Assembly (NCBI RefSeq): GCF_932526225.1
Contig: NC_064034.1
Location: 14,210,887-14,274,886, forward strand
Source: Nematostella vectensis
Taxonomy: Eukaryota; Cnidaria; Anthozoa; Actiniaria; Edwardsiidae
Direction of reading: 5' to 3'
Length of the DNA stretch: 64,000 bases
Shown: positions 12,169 through 23,035 of the stretch, one piece after another
Position numbering within the stretch: position 1 is the first letter of the stretch
Layout: each line of letters begins with the position of its first letter
Program-made: the position numbers and the translations under genes
The notes under the pieces: generated by a model
What the model was told of the DNA's origin: nothing
The model's database searches: none
What the model saw: the letters and a program-made list of their open reading frames with translations, nothing else

Positions 12169-13294
12169 GAAGTTTCAGTATCGTTACCACATGAAGGTCT
12201 CACTACTTTCTTCTCAAACAATCAATTTGAATTATCAACAATTCAGTTATCAACAGTCGAAGTCGAGTTTATATAAAGTTAGAGTTATTTGATCTGATTT
12301 TTTAGACTTAGGTACAAGCCGCGCAGCCATATTCTGCAGTCTCGTATTCTGTTTTATTGTATTGCTTAATATTCTCTATCTGTTTCTTCTTAGGATACCT
12401 CAGAAATCCCCAAATGGATCCGAAACTGGAAAAAGCATCGAATGTAAAGAACAACTCATTAATTCATCGATTCTTGAGTAAAAACTAATGTCATTCCTAT
12501 TTGGAAACCGTCGCGCTAATCATTATTTACCACTACCCTTATTATGATAGTTTCCCGCTTCTTCGGTCATTTAACGAAAACGGCTTCAGGAAAATTCTCG
12601 CGTGTTGTCCAAAAGCGGACGAAACGATCGGAGTACTGCAGGTCAGGCACGAGAGAGGCTTCTGGGGTTACGAGTGCATTGGGAAGGCAGCCCGATTACA
12701 TCCGGGCTACGAGGGATACTTAAAAAATTCACGACGACTCTCTCTTCCTTTGGTGGAATGTCCTCGGCGTAGACAAAGACAAGATGTGGGAGTTTGACCA
12801 ATTGAAATTTACATATGCAATACTAGGAGGTCCTATTCCCCAAGGTTGGGCGTGGAAAAGGGATGATATTCTTAAAAACACAGCCGATGCTTTCAGTGAG
12901 CTACTTCCTTTTTATGGATCAACCAGAGCTTCTCAATCTTTTACAAAAACACTGGAAGCATTGACTCGATACCAATTTCTCTATCAGATGCATGGTATGT
13001 ACCTGGACGCCTACCAAAACAACTTCAAAACTTATCTTCTGTTTTCTTCAAGCATAAAATTTACTTTGAAGCTGCCGTGCCAATTATGATATGTCTTCTG
13101 GACTATCTGTCGAATGTCCTCACTCCAGGAGGGATTTACTAGTCCAAAAAAACGGTTACACTGCTGACAGAGATAGCGCGCTTACGGTCGGGAAGGAATT
13201 TCGTAAGAATATCACATTTTTACACCCGTTTAAACTTCATGGTGATCCCACTGGACTAAACAGGAATATACTTGCTGAGCTAATTATCTCATAA
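12169..13294 (+). pseudogene. Glycosyltransferase-like pseudogene copy C
   Basis: Same relic as copy A. The membrane-segment frame is broken by a changed codon (TTTGATCTGATTTT near 12290), and an extra stop (GAGTAA) appears near 12477. The catalytic part is open from about 12501 but shifts at the A-run near 12722 as in copy B, then continues in another frame with KFTYAILGGPIPQGW. The tail stops at 13294. All three copies are non-functional. Confidence 0.5.
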
Positions 13295-13813
13295 GCCCAG
13301 ATGCTTTGCTATAAGAATGATCAGGCAGGAAGGGTTCAAGAATAATCGGTAAAAAGTTAGGAAAAGTACGGCATCATTCGCGTCGATTACCAAAGCACAC
13401 TATTTGCTGGTAAAAAATCATTTAGGCTAAGGCTTAAATTTGGAGCATTTTAAGGCTGAAATTGTTCTTAAGGCTGTTGTTTAAGTTACAGTGTATACAC
13501 AACTAATACCGAGTGAATCAATGGTAGATAATAACACAAAACGCAACTTGACATGTAGGTAAAAATGTTTTCCTGCTATCTTAGCCTTTAATCTAGCATG
13601 TTCTAAGAATTTGGCAAGTTCTCAAACTGGACGTTCTTATAAAAAAAAACATTCTTAAACGTTCGTAAAACGTTTGTAAAACAGGGTGGTAAAAGGACAT
13701 GATCGTCAAATCCGTGAAACGTCATCGAACTGTCCTGAAACGTGATTATTAGCAGTTTTAATTTAGCGCCTCAAAGTCGACGTCATAGGGTTTCCATGGC
13801 CATAGCAGGGGGT

Positions 13814-14010
13814 GTATCACCCATAAATGTAATAACACCCATAAATGTTATAACAACCATAAATATAATATCAGGTCGCCCATAAATGTTGTAACAACCA
13901 TAAATGTAATAACACGTCACCCATAAATGTTAAAACAACCATAAATATAATATCAGGTCGCCCATAAATGTTGTAACAACCATAAATGTAATAACACATC
14001 GCCCATAAAT
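13814..14010. repeat. Minisatellite CCATAAATGT, unit C
   Basis: Same motif as in unit A, about ten copies. Confidence 0.9.
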
Positions 14011-14384
14011 TCGCAGTAATACCAGTATGAACTAAATGAAAGGAACAGTGAACACTTTAAACGAAACACATTATTGTTGCAGTTATGTATTGATCTAAAA
14101 TATTTCCAGATTATGATTGTACATAGAAATGTTTCTCTATAATTATATATACATATAAGTATCTGAAAAGGGAGGAATGTAGTAATCTAATAACTTAACG
14201 ATTACGTCATATTAATCGCATGATCACAAATATTGTAATTAGCATATAGCACATTTATGATAAGGGAGGAGTTGAATCACACAATATATACAATAAACAC
14301 GTACCGTCTTCACTCATGGCTTTCTGATAGTACAACCACGATAAGGTTACAACAGTGTCCTGCTGGTATGCTATTTCAGTACAG

Positions 14385-14610
14385 AAACTTACAAAAACAC
14401 AGATTATTTTCTGCAATGTCTTTTCTTTCTGTCTTCCTTTCCTCTTCTCCGCATTTTAGGTGCTTCTTTCCAGAGTACAATGCTCTTTATTATTTCACCG
14501 AATGTCTGATTGAAATACGAATGCTACCGGCCAAGAAAAGTGCGAAGAAATTAGGCAAAATCGCTCGACGAAACATGTTTTCTAAACACGCAAAGAATGG
14601 CAAAATTTAG
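14385..14610 (+). other. Exon-like ORF, unit C
   Basis: Counterpart of 3945-4170. A short deletion just upstream fuses it with the preceding open stretch so that a 117-codon frame (14257-14610) results. Product not recognised. Confidence 0.3.
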
Positions 14611-14849
14611 CTCTGCTTGCACCCCGTTGCACACATAATCCCTTAGTATAGACTGCTTATCAAAACCTCTAGTCATTGCGGGCCCAAGCTCACCAAATCC
14701 TTCACTTGGAGGGTCGGGGAAGGTAAGCATACCAAAAATAGCGTCGAAGGGAAAGACGGGGGATTTGAAATCGCGCAGTAAGTGTACGAATTCTGAGACA
14801 AATATGCAATTTTCGCTGCCAAGAAAGGCTTCAAGTCCAAATCAAACAT

Positions 14850-15150
14850 ATCTTTTATCATAAATGGTTTCACCAAAATGTGATACCATATAGTCTCACC
14901 AAAATCTTTTATCATATAGTTTCATCGAAATGTGAAACCATATAGTTTCACCACAATCTTTTATCACGTGGCTTCACTAAAATGTGATACCATATAGTTT
15001 CACCAAAATCTTCTATCACGTGGCTTCACCAGAATCCTTTATCATATAATCATACCAGAATATGATGTCATATAGTTTCACCAAAATCTTTTATCACGTG
15101 GCTTCACCAAAATCCTTTATCATATAATCATACCAGAATATAATACCATA
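14850..15150. repeat. Minisatellite ATAGTTTCACCAAAATC, unit C
   Basis: Counterpart of 4215-4490 and 10050-10350. Confidence 0.85.
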
Positions 15151-15460
15151 CGCTGGTGAATAGTATAGGCTTGGCTGGTTTTTTCGCTGCGCTGAAACCG
15201 CCAAGTACTATACTACTAATAGTGTCCAAAAGTGCCTTAGTACTCTTTTCTGTTGACCTTAAAGTTATCACCCTCTTGTAACCACGGGCGAGGCCGGTGA
15301 TGTTTGTCCCGCACTACACACTTTTCACAATTCGTTAAACCCTGTGTTCCTTTCTTTTGTTTGTTTGTTTTTAATTATTTTACAGAACAAGAGTTATAGA
15401 AATATTAGTAATAAGGAATTAAAATATATAACAAATAAAGTTTTCTATTGCGGAAAAGGC

Positions 15461-16690
15461 TCAAGAGAAACCATGGGACTTCTGCTTACTCGTAACAGGA
15501 AAGGTTAATCTATACACACGGCCTAAACTTTGGGTTCCCACCGATGTTGTAGCCCTCTGTTTAACTCTAACTCCACTTTGCTACGTTTTCAGGTCATTCA
15601 TTGTAGAGCCCTGCAATTTTGAGTACGGTTATATAATTTCTAACTCAATGAAACGGAGAAGTACGTATGGTACTAAACTAAAGACTGGATTTACTTTGCA
15701 AAGAAAAGTAGGTAATGTTACCCGATTTCGTTTCCAACTGAAGCGCGTGCACAAGCACCTTAGTTTCAAGTTTATGTATCTCCACTAAGCATATAAGTTT
15801 AACATTCTATTCAACCAACCAACACATACATTTTATTTTTATGTCATTAAATTGCTTAAATTTGTCGGAAACGTGCCGTGCAGCGATAGAATTCCCTATG
15901 ATGGCCTTTTGTAGGCCGAAGAACCTGCTTAAAGACTTTCCGGTCCGTGCTAGGATCAAGACGGAGAGAAGATGGCCTCGCGGGAATGTAAAGTGTAATT
16001 CAGCATCTAGATGTGTAATCTTTAAGGATAGCTTATAATCTTCAAGGATAAGTTTCTAAAAATGAGGAACACCTTTACTAGTCATACTACGGGAAAGACA
16101 TTCGTTACCAACCATGACCTGCACTTTAACAGTGATATGAATGTTGTTTATCTGCTCTTTGTAAGGCGTGTGCGATTTCCAATATGTAGGCTTTCCTAAA
16201 ACCAAGTTTCAGATACGCTTTGATAACCATAAAAGCAGAATAGTTAACTACAAGAAAAGATCAGTGGCTGAGAGGGAGGCCGATGACCTGGTGTACAGGC
16301 ACTTCAACTCGGATGGACATAGGGGACACACCCGCTGTATACGGGCCAGATTGATCAATCTTCATTTGTCCCAGCTGGCAGCTTTAGTAAACACAGTTTT
16401 GTTGCGGCTTTTAGAATGTATCCGTGCTGGTATCTCAAAGGATCGTAGAAAATGGCGTGAATGATCCTTCCTTTAGATAGTTGCATTTGGATTAATCGCG
16501 CCTTCTATGTTTTTGGATGTGAATAATGTTTGGAAATAATGTTTTGACCAAACATTGCAGCTCTTTTAAATCTTTAGTTCCTGCTGTGCCCGCGATAAGA
16601 TTCACGGATAATTATATTTCTAAAATATAATGGAAACTATCGTCAACGAATTGTCGAAAGATCTTTACAGTATTTTAACTTTTAATAATT
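15461..16690 (+). repeat. Tandem duplication unit D, partial (1.2 kb)
   Basis: Fourth copy, matching the first ~1.2 kb of the unit. Similarity ends at about 16686, inside what is the region before the glycosyltransferase-like relic in the other units. This marks the right border of the array. Confidence 0.85.
15841..16464 (+). pseudogene. Penelope-like GIY-YIG relic, unit D
   Basis: Same two pieces as in units A-C (RPKNLLKDFPVRARIKTERR, then KTKFQIRFDNHKSRI with YRHFNSDGHRG), separated by stops. Dead copy. Confidence 0.65.
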
Positions 16691-17740
16691 GTCCGGTATT
16701 AAGTGCGCGCGCGCCATAGTTGTACAAGAAAACACATCAAAAGGCGCGCGTTTTTTACTTATAATCGGTTTGACAGAAAAACTAAGTCGGTACCCACATT
16801 TATTATTTGCTCAAATAGTTAAATATATACGGAAAAATGACGTACTGAAAGAAAAAAAAAGTTGGGTTGTAGAAGTTTTTGTTATTTCTCTTAAAAGCCA
16901 TAAAAATACTTGGCGCTTTTTACCGTATGAATAGTGGCGAAGACAATGTCTTCTAGTGCGAATGTGAACATTAGCTACTACGGGTTATTTTTTAGGAGAT
17001 CGGATTTTGGTAGCCCGACAAACAGAACTAAATTTTCTAAAGACTGTAGGCACTCTTTTTGAAAACTAAGAGTTGGGATTTTTCCTTGCGCGATCAGTAA
17101 AAACGCGTCATCTCTACGCCTCTCTGTTGTGAAAACGAGGTCGGTACCCCCATTTTTTTATTACATTTTTATTAAAGCCCTTAACTTCAGTATTGATTAT
17201 GCCAAGTTTTAAAAAAATCTGGGTTGTAGAACTATTTCAAGGGAATTATCTTAAGTAAACAAATGACCATGGGTCAGGTGTGCAAACACAGCAATTTAAA
17301 GGATAGAGTAGCAAAGAATTAAAGTAGAAATCTGAATGAATATATGAAAGAAAGTTTTTCATAAAGCCCGTAAAAGATTTAGCGTATTTACTTAACACTA
17401 GTATGTTCTCTTTTGTAATGGCTTGGTAACTACACTTTGACTGTTATAATTACTCTTTCTTTCCAGGGTTTATGAAAACCCCTCTAAGATCAAAATCACG
17501 ACGAATATCACTATGGGCACATTTCAGCAAACGAATCCATAAAAGGTATGGTATCAATTCGTCGGTTCTAGTTTTAGCGAATGTACTTTCCAAACAAAAT
17601 CCATCATTGCTAATCCTTAAGTAGAGTGGTTTTCAAAAACCCTTGAAATACTATCTAGTTTATTTAGTACTAAAATACACTGTAATGTCTTTTGTCTTTT
17701 TTGTTTTACGGGATTTTGAGAACCACTCTATCAAGTATAC
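16690..17740. other. Non-coding spacer with a diverged internal duplication
   Basis: No gene recognised. Two stretches resemble each other: about 16745-16900 and 17105-17255. Both carry GTCGGTACCC followed by a T-rich stretch and then TGGGTTGTAGAA with TTATCTTA-like or TTTCTCTTA endings. A second structure is the inverted repeat at 17622-17729. Confidence 0.45.
17622..17729. repeat. Inverted repeat flanking ~65 bp
   Basis: The left arm GAGTGGTTTTCAAAAACCC (about 17625-17643) and the right arm GGGATTTTGAGAACCACTC (about 17709-17727) are complementary apart from a couple of mismatches. It may be a tiny foldback element, or flanks disturbed by the nearby LTR at 17741. Confidence 0.6.
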
Positions 17741-17880
17741 TGTAGTAAGACGTTTATTGTGTCTAAGATACTCTAAGGTGCTACCATACAATCGTAGTCC
17801 GATCGCTCTAGGAGGCCGCCATCTTACTCCGCCCCAGTTCCCCTAGTCCACTCTGCTACTACAGGTAGCCCAATACTACA
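17741..17880 (-). repeat. 3' LTR of element 1 (140 bp)
   Basis: In element sense the LTR starts TGTAGTATTGGG and ends CTTACTACA, giving TG...CA ends. It contains AATAAA near its end. The adjoining 17881-17894 reads GTTAAAAGGGGAGA in element sense, a good polypurine tract. The size is close to the 139 bp LTR of element 4. Confidence 0.75.
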
Positions 17881-18001
17881 TCTCCCCTTTTAACAGTAAC
17901 CTAACATACAAACGTATAACTTATGGTCTACTTCTAAATTGACCTATACAAGTAAATATTATAACATTTTTCTATTGGTAACTAACAGCAGTCATTGTCA
18001 A

Positions 18002-21000
18002 TCAGTATTCTTCAATGTATCTGCAAAGTCTGCGGCGCACTCTCTCTGATCGCCTCAGGGTTGGCTGCTCTGGCGTAGAGCACGGCTGTGGTACTCGATT
18101 CCCATCGCTTTGTGTGGGTCCAGACATTTCATTGAAGGTCTCTTTCTCGGAGACTGATGGTTGTTGTACCGGGAGAGGGCTTGACTGGCTTTGTATTGCT
18201 TCCGGAGTCGTGTATCTCTCGGGAAGTATAGGGGCCCTGTACTGTGTAGCAGCGCATGTTGGCTGAGGGCTTCCTAAGGCTCTTCTCACCTGTCGACGGT
18301 TTCGTCTCCCTTTGGTGTTTGTATTACAACCGATCGTGGGGTTTCGTGTGGCCTGATTATCGTCCCCTCCGTCTTTATGTCTGGTATCCATACTCGATCA
18401 CCTTCTGCTAACTCCTCCCCCTCTGCAACTCTGTGTCTGCGGTCATAGTCTTCCCGCATTTGTCTTCTGTACTCTCTTTCTCTCTTTCTCACTACATCAG
18501 TGTCTGGGATTTGAGATTTCAACTCGTCAGGGTGGCACGGTACTCTCGTTTTTAGTTTGCGACCCATACTTAGCTATGAGGGAGAATATCCGTTGTGAAG
18601 CGGTGTGTTTCTGTAGCTTAGAAGAGCGAGGTACCCGTCATCGCACTTCTTTAGAAAGTTCTTTATTGTCTCGACGGCTCGTTCCGAATCGCCATTTGAC
18701 TGGGCGTACCGAGGTGATGAAGTTATGTGATCGAATCCCCATGTTGCCGCAAACTTGTTGAACTCTGCAGAGGCGGACTGTGGTCCGTTGTCGGTAACTA
18801 AGATATCTGGGATTCCATGTCGACAAAAGGCATTCTTCATCTTGTTTACTGTATCACAGGCTGTTACATTCTTGCTCACCTAGTATATTTCGATAACGCG
18901 CGAATAGTAGTCGATTATGTGCAGGTAGTGTCGGCCTTCATGTTGGAAGAAGTCTGCTCCGAGTTTGGACCACGGTCGCTCTGGGAAATCTGTTCCCTTC
19001 ATCGGTTCTATACGTTCCTTCCGATGTTTTTTGCAGGTGGCACAATTGCGAACCATCTCTTCAATTTGTTTGGAGATTCCGGGCCACCAAACGGACGATG
19101 CTGCATTGTCCCGTGTCTTGGATATGCCTTGGTGACCATCATGTAGGTACCGTAAGATATCTGGCCTGAGACATGACGGAATTACAAGTCTTCGTTCCCT
19201 CATCAATAGGCCTTCGTGGGTGGGTAAGCTTCCTCTTTCACCGCAGTATTTCTTCACGGGCCCATAGAGCTTCTGTTTGGTTTCTGGCCACCCATTCTGT
19301 ACGTAATGCATCACGGCTTTGAATGCGTCGTCTCTCTTCAGCTCTGACCGTATTTCCTCTAGTCTCTTGTCGGATGCCGAAAGGACGTGCCGAGTATCAA
19401 AATCGTACCTCATAAGCCTCATTCTGAAACGCTGTATGCGTACCGGCAGCTCATCGATCATCTTGGAAGTAAACAGGGGTACAAGGGGCTTGTGGTCTGT
19501 TTCGACAGTGAACTTCATGCCTACCAATCAATCGGACCAGTGCTCTAGGGCCCACGTGGTTGCTAATACCTCTTTTTCTATCTGTGCGTATCTGCACTCG
19601 GTGTTTGTCATAGATCTGCTTGCATATACAACAGGACGCATTTCTCCGGATGGCTGCTTCTGCATGAGTATTGCCCCCAATCCAAAGCTGCTTGCATCCG
19701 CGGAGACTACAGTCTCTTTCTCGGGGCTATACAGTGCAAGCACTTGCATCATCTTGCGCATTGCCCCAAACGCATGCGCTATTCGTCTTAAGCAGGTCGC
19801 GAAGTGGTTGCGTCCTCTCTGCTAGATTGGGACAGAACTTTATTAGTTGGTTCACCATCCCGAGAAATCGTCTCAGGCTAGGGATGTCGCTAGGTACATC
19901 CATGTCGACGATAGCTTTCACCTTGGAGGGTTTTACCTTGATCCCCTCGTTATCGATCACCTGTCCAAGGTACTCAATCTTCTTCTCTGAGAACTTACAC
20001 TTGTCTGGGTTCAGTGTCATGCCGATTTCCGTTATGCGGTGAAGGACGGCAGCAAGTCTCTTATCGTGCTCCGCTTGGTCTTTTCCAACGCCCAGGATGT
20101 CGTCCATATGACATAGTGTGCCTTCTAGTCCAGCCAGATCCTGGTCCATTTTCTTCTGAAAGTATTCCGATGCAGAGGAGATTCCGTATGGCAGACGGCA
20201 AAACATATACCGCCCAAAAGGAGTAATAAAGGTAGTAAGCTTAGCGCTTTCTTTGCTTAAGGGAACTTGGTGGAAGCCTGAGTTAGCGTCAAGTTTGGAG
20301 TAGATCGATCCTTTGGCTATGTTTCCGAGAGTCTCTTACTCTTTCGGCATTTGGTATACTTCTCTTCTGACTTCTTTGTTAAGCTTTGTGAGGTTGACGC
20401 ATATTCGCACGGTTCCATTTGGCTTTGGTACCACTACTTTCGGTGCGCACCAGCCTGTGGGCTCGTCTACTGGTTCTATCACGCCAAGCTCCACCATCCG
20501 GTTTATCTCTTGCTCCACTTTCTTTTGCAGTGAGAGCGGAACTTGTCGAGGGGTTGTCAAACAAAATGGCTTTGCTCCTTCCTTAAGACGGATCGTGTAC
20601 TCTCCGCTTAGTTTACCTAGACCATTGAAGAGGTGTGGATTCTTGCGAACTATGGTTTCCTTGTTGATGAATGGTTCTTCATTTTGCTGGTTGGCGCTGC
20701 AATCGATAGCCCTGACACTGTAGGTATTGGGGATTTCGTGTATTAACCCTAGCTTGCGGATAGCTGGGATCCCTAGAAGCAGTTTTGTTGCACCTCTCAC
20801 TACGTAGACACATTCTTCGATGCATGCTTCTCCGAGCTGTAGGTTCATGATTGTTTGTCCAACAGTTTCTAGTGGTGTATCCCCTGCGCCTATCAGCTTT
20901 CTGTCTCACGGCGAGAGTTTGACATACACCTCTCTGTACACGGTTTCCGGCATCACAGAGACCTGGGCTCCGGTATCAATACCCCCGTTAGGTCGCGTTT

Positions 21001-21010
21001 CTTCACTCTA
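18002..21010 (-). pseudogene. pol: Element 1 pol: protease, RT, RNase H, integrase
   Basis: The protease DTG (GIDTGAQVSVM) lies at about 20975. RT spans about 20850-19770 with VPLSLQKKVEQEINRM, KLDANSGFHQ, RLPYGISSASEYFQ and the active site as HMDDIL. RNase H has SADASSFGLGAIL, IEKEVLA and ETDHKPLVPL. Integrase has HDGH...CATCKK for zinc binding, and catalytic Asp (GADFF), Asp (VTDNGP) and Glu (SNGDSER) with 35 residues between the last two. Stops interrupt the frame at about 20336, 19525, 18880 and 18574, and frame changes occur near 19760 and 18300-18390. The tether between RNase H and integrase appears shortened after FDTRHVL. The C-terminal tail ends RSERVRRRLCRYIEEY near 18002. Confidence 0.85.
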
Positions 21011-21129
21011 AGCTTCACATGCCATCCAGGATCGCGAATATAATCAGTAGATATCTCAGGCATTAATGCTTCGGCCTCACTGACTTGATTTTCGGAAGAC
21101 GTGATATCGACGTTTTTATCTTGATTCGG

Positions 21130-22051
21130 TTATGTATTATCTGTTTGAGGGACTGCCAAAACCCGTTCCACGAATGTCGGGTTATGCTCTAAAATCTCAC
21201 CCTCATGTGCATCTTCTACTTGACTTACTCTTGTATTCGGTTTGCTTCTACATACAGCAGCGAAATGCCCAACTTTGATGCATTTATCACAACGCACGTT
21301 AGCTGCTGGACAGTTGATTTTGTCGCGAGGATGGTCTCTGCCACAGTATCCGCATCTATTAGGTGGCTGTCTCCGTTTACTTTTTGTCTCGGACCGCTGT
21401 GCATACTGGGGTGCTGTTTTTCCAGGTGCTCTCAATCCTACTCTCTCGATTGTTGCCGTCTTTGATTCTTGTAGTTCCCGACTAGATGCTTCTTTCATCG
21501 AGAGGATTGTTATTGTTTTATCGAGTGAAAGCCCTGCCCCTTCTTCGTGCAACTTCAATTTCGACCTATCATCTACACAGGAAAAGGTAAGCTTATCCCT
21601 TATAGCTTGGAATTCGGGTGGGAATTTACATTCTGCAGCCCTTCCTCTTACAGTGATTACCCAGGAGTCAAAACTCTGATTTGGTTCTCGTTGGAGCTGG
21701 AACCAGAACTTCTCGCGGAGCATTAACTGTGGGTCTCGTTTAGTAAAATATTGGTCAAACTTCTCTATCACCGCCAGTGTAATTATCCGGGTTTTCGCCT
21801 TGTATAGGGTCTCCACCATCTGGGTTTGGTTGATCAGGGCGAAATACAAAGTTACTATATATTTCTAGGCATTTGTCTCCAATATGATTGAGCGGTAAAC
21901 CCACCTTGACTTCGTCAGGCTTCGTGGAGGTGGCAGTAGCCTTCAAATAAATTTCAAATTTTTGCTTCCACTTTTTCCAAGCAAACGCTGGATTTTCGCT
22001 CGAAATTCCCAATACTTCGGGTGGCTTCACGAATTGCGTGCTGCTTGCCAT
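21130..22051 (-). pseudogene. gag: Element 1 gag with CCHC zinc knuckle
   Basis: The start is probably ATG at 22051 (MASSTQFVKPPEVLG), immediately after the PBS-like site; an upstream in-frame extension exists but would run through that site. Capsid-like residues include AFAWKKWKQKFEIYLKA and, after a frame change at about 21755-21850, KFWFQLQREPNQSFDSWV. Paired knuckles follow: CGYCGRDHPRDKINCPA and CDKCIKVGHFAAVC. The frame ends at 21130. Confidence 0.8.
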
Positions 22052-22065
22052 CTTCTGACACACCA
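22052..22065 (-). other. Primer-binding-site-like sequence of element 1
   Basis: In element sense this is TGGTGTGTCAGAAG. It matches the tRNA-Leu(CAA)-type site TGGTGTCAGAAG used by element 4 (54528-54539) except for a GT insertion. It lies directly after TACTACA, an LTR-like end. Confidence 0.55.
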
Positions 22066-22404
22066 TGTAGTAATTCTTTCTTCCCACTCCGCCTACAACA
22101 GTACCACTAAGCGTTGCAACCTCTGCCTCAAGGAAAAGCTGACGATCATCTGCCAACCCAAACTATCAACTCTAAATAAACGCAATGAACTCGTGTCCTC
22201 GTGCCGCCACAGAAACAAAGCCCTGCTACGAAACAATTAGAACTGTTAATCCCGTCACCGTTAAATTTTCGCGCTATCAATTTTTCACACGTTCCGCACT
22301 GTTAGTTTTCGCCCCGCATATTTAATGTAACTCGCTATTGTTCCTCTTACCGCCTTAGCTAAAACTATCAGTCTATTATTATGTAAATTTCAATGTTAAT
22401 AGTA
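22066..22404. other. Intergenic sequence, nothing recognised
   Basis: The expected 5' LTR of element 1 should sit here, but the sequence does not match 17741-17880 beyond TGTAGTAA. No ORF or repeat is recognised. Confidence 0.5.
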
Positions 22405-22490
22405 TATATACGATGGTAGGAATATTCTCATTAAATCCCCTGATGAGTGGGCAACCACGAAACAGACCTGTAGGGAAACCTATGTAGTTT
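22405..22490 (+). ncRNA. Hammerhead ribozyme, type I-like, Penelope-associated
   Basis: The conserved core is complete: CUGAUGA at 22440-22446, stem II GUGG/CCAC (22447-22450 and 22455-22458) closed by a GCAA loop, and GAAA at 22459-22462. Stem III is CAG/CUG (22463-22465 and 22468-22470) with a 2 nt loop, and the cleavage triplet is GUA with cut predicted after A22472. Stem I is UCCC/GGGA (22436-22439 and 22473-22476), then a large asymmetric internal loop and a possible outer GUAGG/CCUAU helix. A very short stem III is known from hammerheads in Penelope-like elements, and Penelope relics are abundant nearby. Confidence 0.85.
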
Positions 22491-22566
22491 GTATTTTTCT
22501 CAAACCAACACTATACACCGCTCTACTTTCGAGTATTGAGCACTTTCTATGAAAGCCTTCAACCAT

Positions 22567-22570
<4 letters not shown>
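22491..22570 (+). other. Sequence downstream of the ribozyme, probably Penelope-like element 5' region
   Basis: The stretch contains CTTTCGAGTATTGAGCAC and TATGAAAGCCTTCAAC, which together with the upstream ribozyme look like a Penelope-like pseudo-LTR/leader. It is cut off by the (TA)n run. Confidence 0.4.

Positions 22571-22638
<68 letters not shown>
22571..22638. repeat. (TA)n microsatellite
   Basis: About 33 uninterrupted TA repeats. Confidence 0.98.
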
Positions 22639-22641
<3 letters not shown>

Positions 22642-22699
22642 AGATGTATCTTGACTTTATACCTGATGGTTTCTGCTTATGTTTAGTTCTAATGTCCTA

Positions 22700-23035
22700 C
22701 TTTGTTGTGTGCTATTTCAGTACAGAACTGACAAAAACACAGATTATTTTCTGCACTCTTTTCTTCCTGTCTTCCATTCCTCTTCTCCCCATTTAAGGTG
22801 CTTCTTTCCAGAGTACAATGCTCTTCATTATTTCACCGAATGTCTAAGTGAAATACGAATGCTACGGGCCAAGAAGAGTGCGAAGAAATGAGGACAAATC
22901 GCTCAACGAAACAGTTCTCATGAAACTCGAAGGATGGAGATTTAAAATCGTGCCGTAAATGTACGAATTCTAAGACAAATATGCATTTCTCGCTGCTAAG
23001 AAAGGCTTGAAGTATAAATCAAACATATATTTTCT
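22700..23035 (+). repeat. Diverged fragment of the ~4.8 kb unit
   Basis: This matches unit B around 9575-9760 (acceptor CTATTTCAGTACAGAA, then TTTCCAGAGTACAATGCTCTT and the AKKSAKK-coding end). After a deletion it matches about 9955-10055 (AAATCG..GTACGAATTCTAAGACAAATATGCA). It is clearly older than the A-D copies, and its exon-like frame is broken. Confidence 0.8.

Larger units (their letters stand above)
10660..15460 (+). repeat. Tandem duplication unit C (4.8 kb)
   Basis: Third copy of the unit, without the LINE, in the same order and orientation. It gives the cleanest estimate of the unit length. Confidence 0.9.
17741..22065 (-). mobile_element. Decayed Ty3/gypsy LTR retrotransposon (element 1)
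   Basis: Minus-strand order is a PBS-like site, gag with zinc knuckle, protease, reverse transcriptase, RNase H, integrase, polypurine tract and 3' LTR. The integrase-after-RNase H order defines Ty3/gypsy. Frames are interrupted by several stops and at least two frameshifts. The right end has an LTR-terminus-like TACTACA next to the PBS-like site, but the sequence beyond it does not match the 3' LTR except for about 8 bp. The 5' LTR is therefore lost, replaced or too diverged to see. Confidence 0.9.

Noticed and set aside
19319-20226. Plus-strand ORFs across element 1
   Set aside because: They lie opposite the RT and RNase H coding frames and show no domain of their own.
22536-22796. 86-codon ORF with a long Ile-Tyr run
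   Set aside because: It is created by the (TA)n microsatellite.
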